Assembly: GCF_002865645.1 (NCBI RefSeq)
Contig: NW_020194558.1
Location: 62,001 to 126,000 of the forward strand
From: Hyaloscypha bicolor E
Lineage: Eukaryota > Ascomycota > Leotiomycetes > Helotiales > Hyaloscyphaceae
Direction of reading: 5' to 3'
DNA length: 64,000 bases
Shown here: positions 63,000 to 64,000 of the stretch, one piece after another
Layout of the letters: each line of letters begins with the position of its first letter
Numbering within the stretch: position 1 is the first letter of the stretch
Made by a program: the position numbers and the translations under genes
Notes under the pieces: generated by a model
Told to the model about the DNA's origin: nothing
What the model saw: only the letters and a program-made list of their open reading frames with translations
The model's database searches: none

Positions 63000-63640
63000 A
63001 TGTCGTCAAACAAACTAGATGAAACAGTTAAAATTACACCAGCGGGCTCAACAGATAGCCTCGATGATGATTATGAGCTCTACAAAAGCATGAAAGGGGT
63101 CGAATCAGACCTGCTCGAAGCCAAGAAAGTCTTGAGAAAGGTGGATATTCGAATCTTCTCCATGCTAATGGTCACATACTTCTCGCAATACCTTGACAAG
63201 AATTCTATCGGTCTTGCCAGGGTTTATGGTCTTAAAATATACCCATCATGAAAGCCAAGATTATTCTTGGCTCTGTATGTCCAATAAAACATCTCAGAGA
63301 ATGTATGTCCTGATATTCGATCACAGCTACAACGTTCTACCTTGGTTATCTGGTTTTCAGTTCCCTTTCGGTTACCTTGTTCAACGCCTTCCAACCGGTC
63401 GTTTGCTCTCGGTCACAATAATCTGCTGGGGAGCTGTTCTTCTAAGCAGCCCTGCCTGTACCTCATTCGCTAGGATGGCAACAAATCGGTTTATTCTCAG
63501 ATCCTTGGAAAGTGCCATCAATCCTGCATTGGTTCTGCTGATATCTATGTGGTACACAATAGGATATTAGCCTCTGCGACTTGAGGCATGCTACAGCTCA
63601 ATAGGTATTGTGACAGTGTCTAGTGGGCTCATTGGGTACG
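63000..63640 (+). pseudogene. Dal5-like MFS permease fragment, frameshifted and truncated
   Basis: Family members (anion:cation symporter group, e.g. allantoate or pantothenate permeases) import small organic anions through 12 membrane helices. The ATG at 63000 (context CACTATGTC) begins an acidic tail, then VLRKVDIRIFSMLMVTYFSQYLDKNS, the first helix and its DK motif. After VYGLK one extra A near 63238 shifts the frame. The next frame reads ESQDYSWLS across an intron at 63275-63326 (GTATGT..CACAG) into TFYLGYL. A missing base near 63356 shifts to QFPFGYLVQRLPTGR, helices 3-4 and MATNRF...LESAINPALVLL. A TAG at about 63568 stands where relatives have Gln in the EQPLRLEA motif. Beyond 63640 the family is no longer readable, so helices 5-12 are missing. 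At least two indels and a stop make a functional product unlikely. Confidence 0.8.
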
Positions 63641-64000
63641 TGATCGCTTCTTGCACGTGGATGTCTCCATACTGGTTGTGTCCTCAGGGTGTTCCCATAC
63701 CCTGTGAATGTTAAAATGGTAATGGCTGGAAGGAGAACCACAGCATGTAAAATTTAACAACTCTCCTATTTCGACCACTGGAAGCCGTGGATCTGCGAGT
63801 GCAGAGGTTATAACTTAACCTTTTCTATTGCTTCCTCGAATTTCAGTGTTTACGGATCCAATCGGGACACGGTCTTGCCATTTCGATGCTGCTTTTGAGT
63901 CGCGTTTTTCGCAGCCCCAAAGTTCCACATCCCACCTTCCCACTTTTACATCACGACACAACTACGTCATATCTCCACGTCCAATGCTCCAGCAGCATAT
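63641..64000. other. sequence after the MFS fragment, nothing recognised
   Basis: Normal composition. It contains a possible splice pair (gtacgtg near 63637 and cctcag near 63687), but the sequence beyond it does not continue the permease. Confidence 0.4.

Overview
The window looks like nuclear DNA from a filamentous ascomycete (Pezizomycotina). The genes have short introns of about 46-82 bases with GT..AG ends and CTAAY-like branch sites. The gene families are typically fungal: a NACHT-type NLR, tyrosinase, a Clr5-domain protein, a rhodopsin-like membrane protein and a Dal5-like MFS permease. The genome is split between gene islands of normal composition and long blocks of extreme AT content. 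In the blocks almost every reading frame is broken by TAA/TAG, in the way repeat-induced point mutation (RIP) breaks them. I cannot place the species; a Leotiomycete or Dothideomycete with a two-compartment genome is only a guess.

Layout. 1-3450: AT block of unidentified repeat relics. 3451-7560: a small island holding two convergent secreted cysteine-rich genes (4444-6191 + and 6300-7373 -) that share a repeated cysteine module. 7561-31470: a 24 kb AT block with a (TAA)-type microsatellite, a Gypsy relic (8998-15871, -), and a Copia relic (17304-30267, -) into which a younger Gypsy element (18199-24886, +) inserted. 31471-39460: an island with a mutated NACHT/NLR pseudogene, an intact four-exon tyrosinase (33206-34559, -), a mutated rhodopsin-like pseudogene, a complete non-autonomous hAT element with a perfect 8-bp target duplication, and a 16-bp tandem repeat. 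39463-56150: an AT block with an hAT transposase relic, a second Copia copy in the opposite orientation (43934-51931, +) carrying a nested 1.78 kb non-autonomous LTR element (45717-47493), and a 5'-truncated Gypsy copy (51932-56021). 56728-61217: housekeeping-type genes, D-lactate dehydrogenase and a Clr5-domain protein, both on the minus strand. 63000-63640: a broken MFS permease.

How the parts fit together. The AT blocks are retroelement graveyards. Protein fossils can still be read in them: the catalytic Asp-Asp of reverse transcriptase now reads Asn-Asn in four of five copies, and zinc-knuckle Cys/His now read Tyr. This is the direct signature of C-to-T change on one or the other strand. 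Genes from multi-copy families next to the blocks (NLR, rhodopsin-like, MFS) carry the same kind of lesion, while the tyrosinase and the cysteine-rich pair remain open. The cysteine-rich pair, walled in by RIP blocks, sits where effector genes are often found in plant-associated ascomycetes. It is the most interesting locus in the window, but its function is not established by sequence alone.
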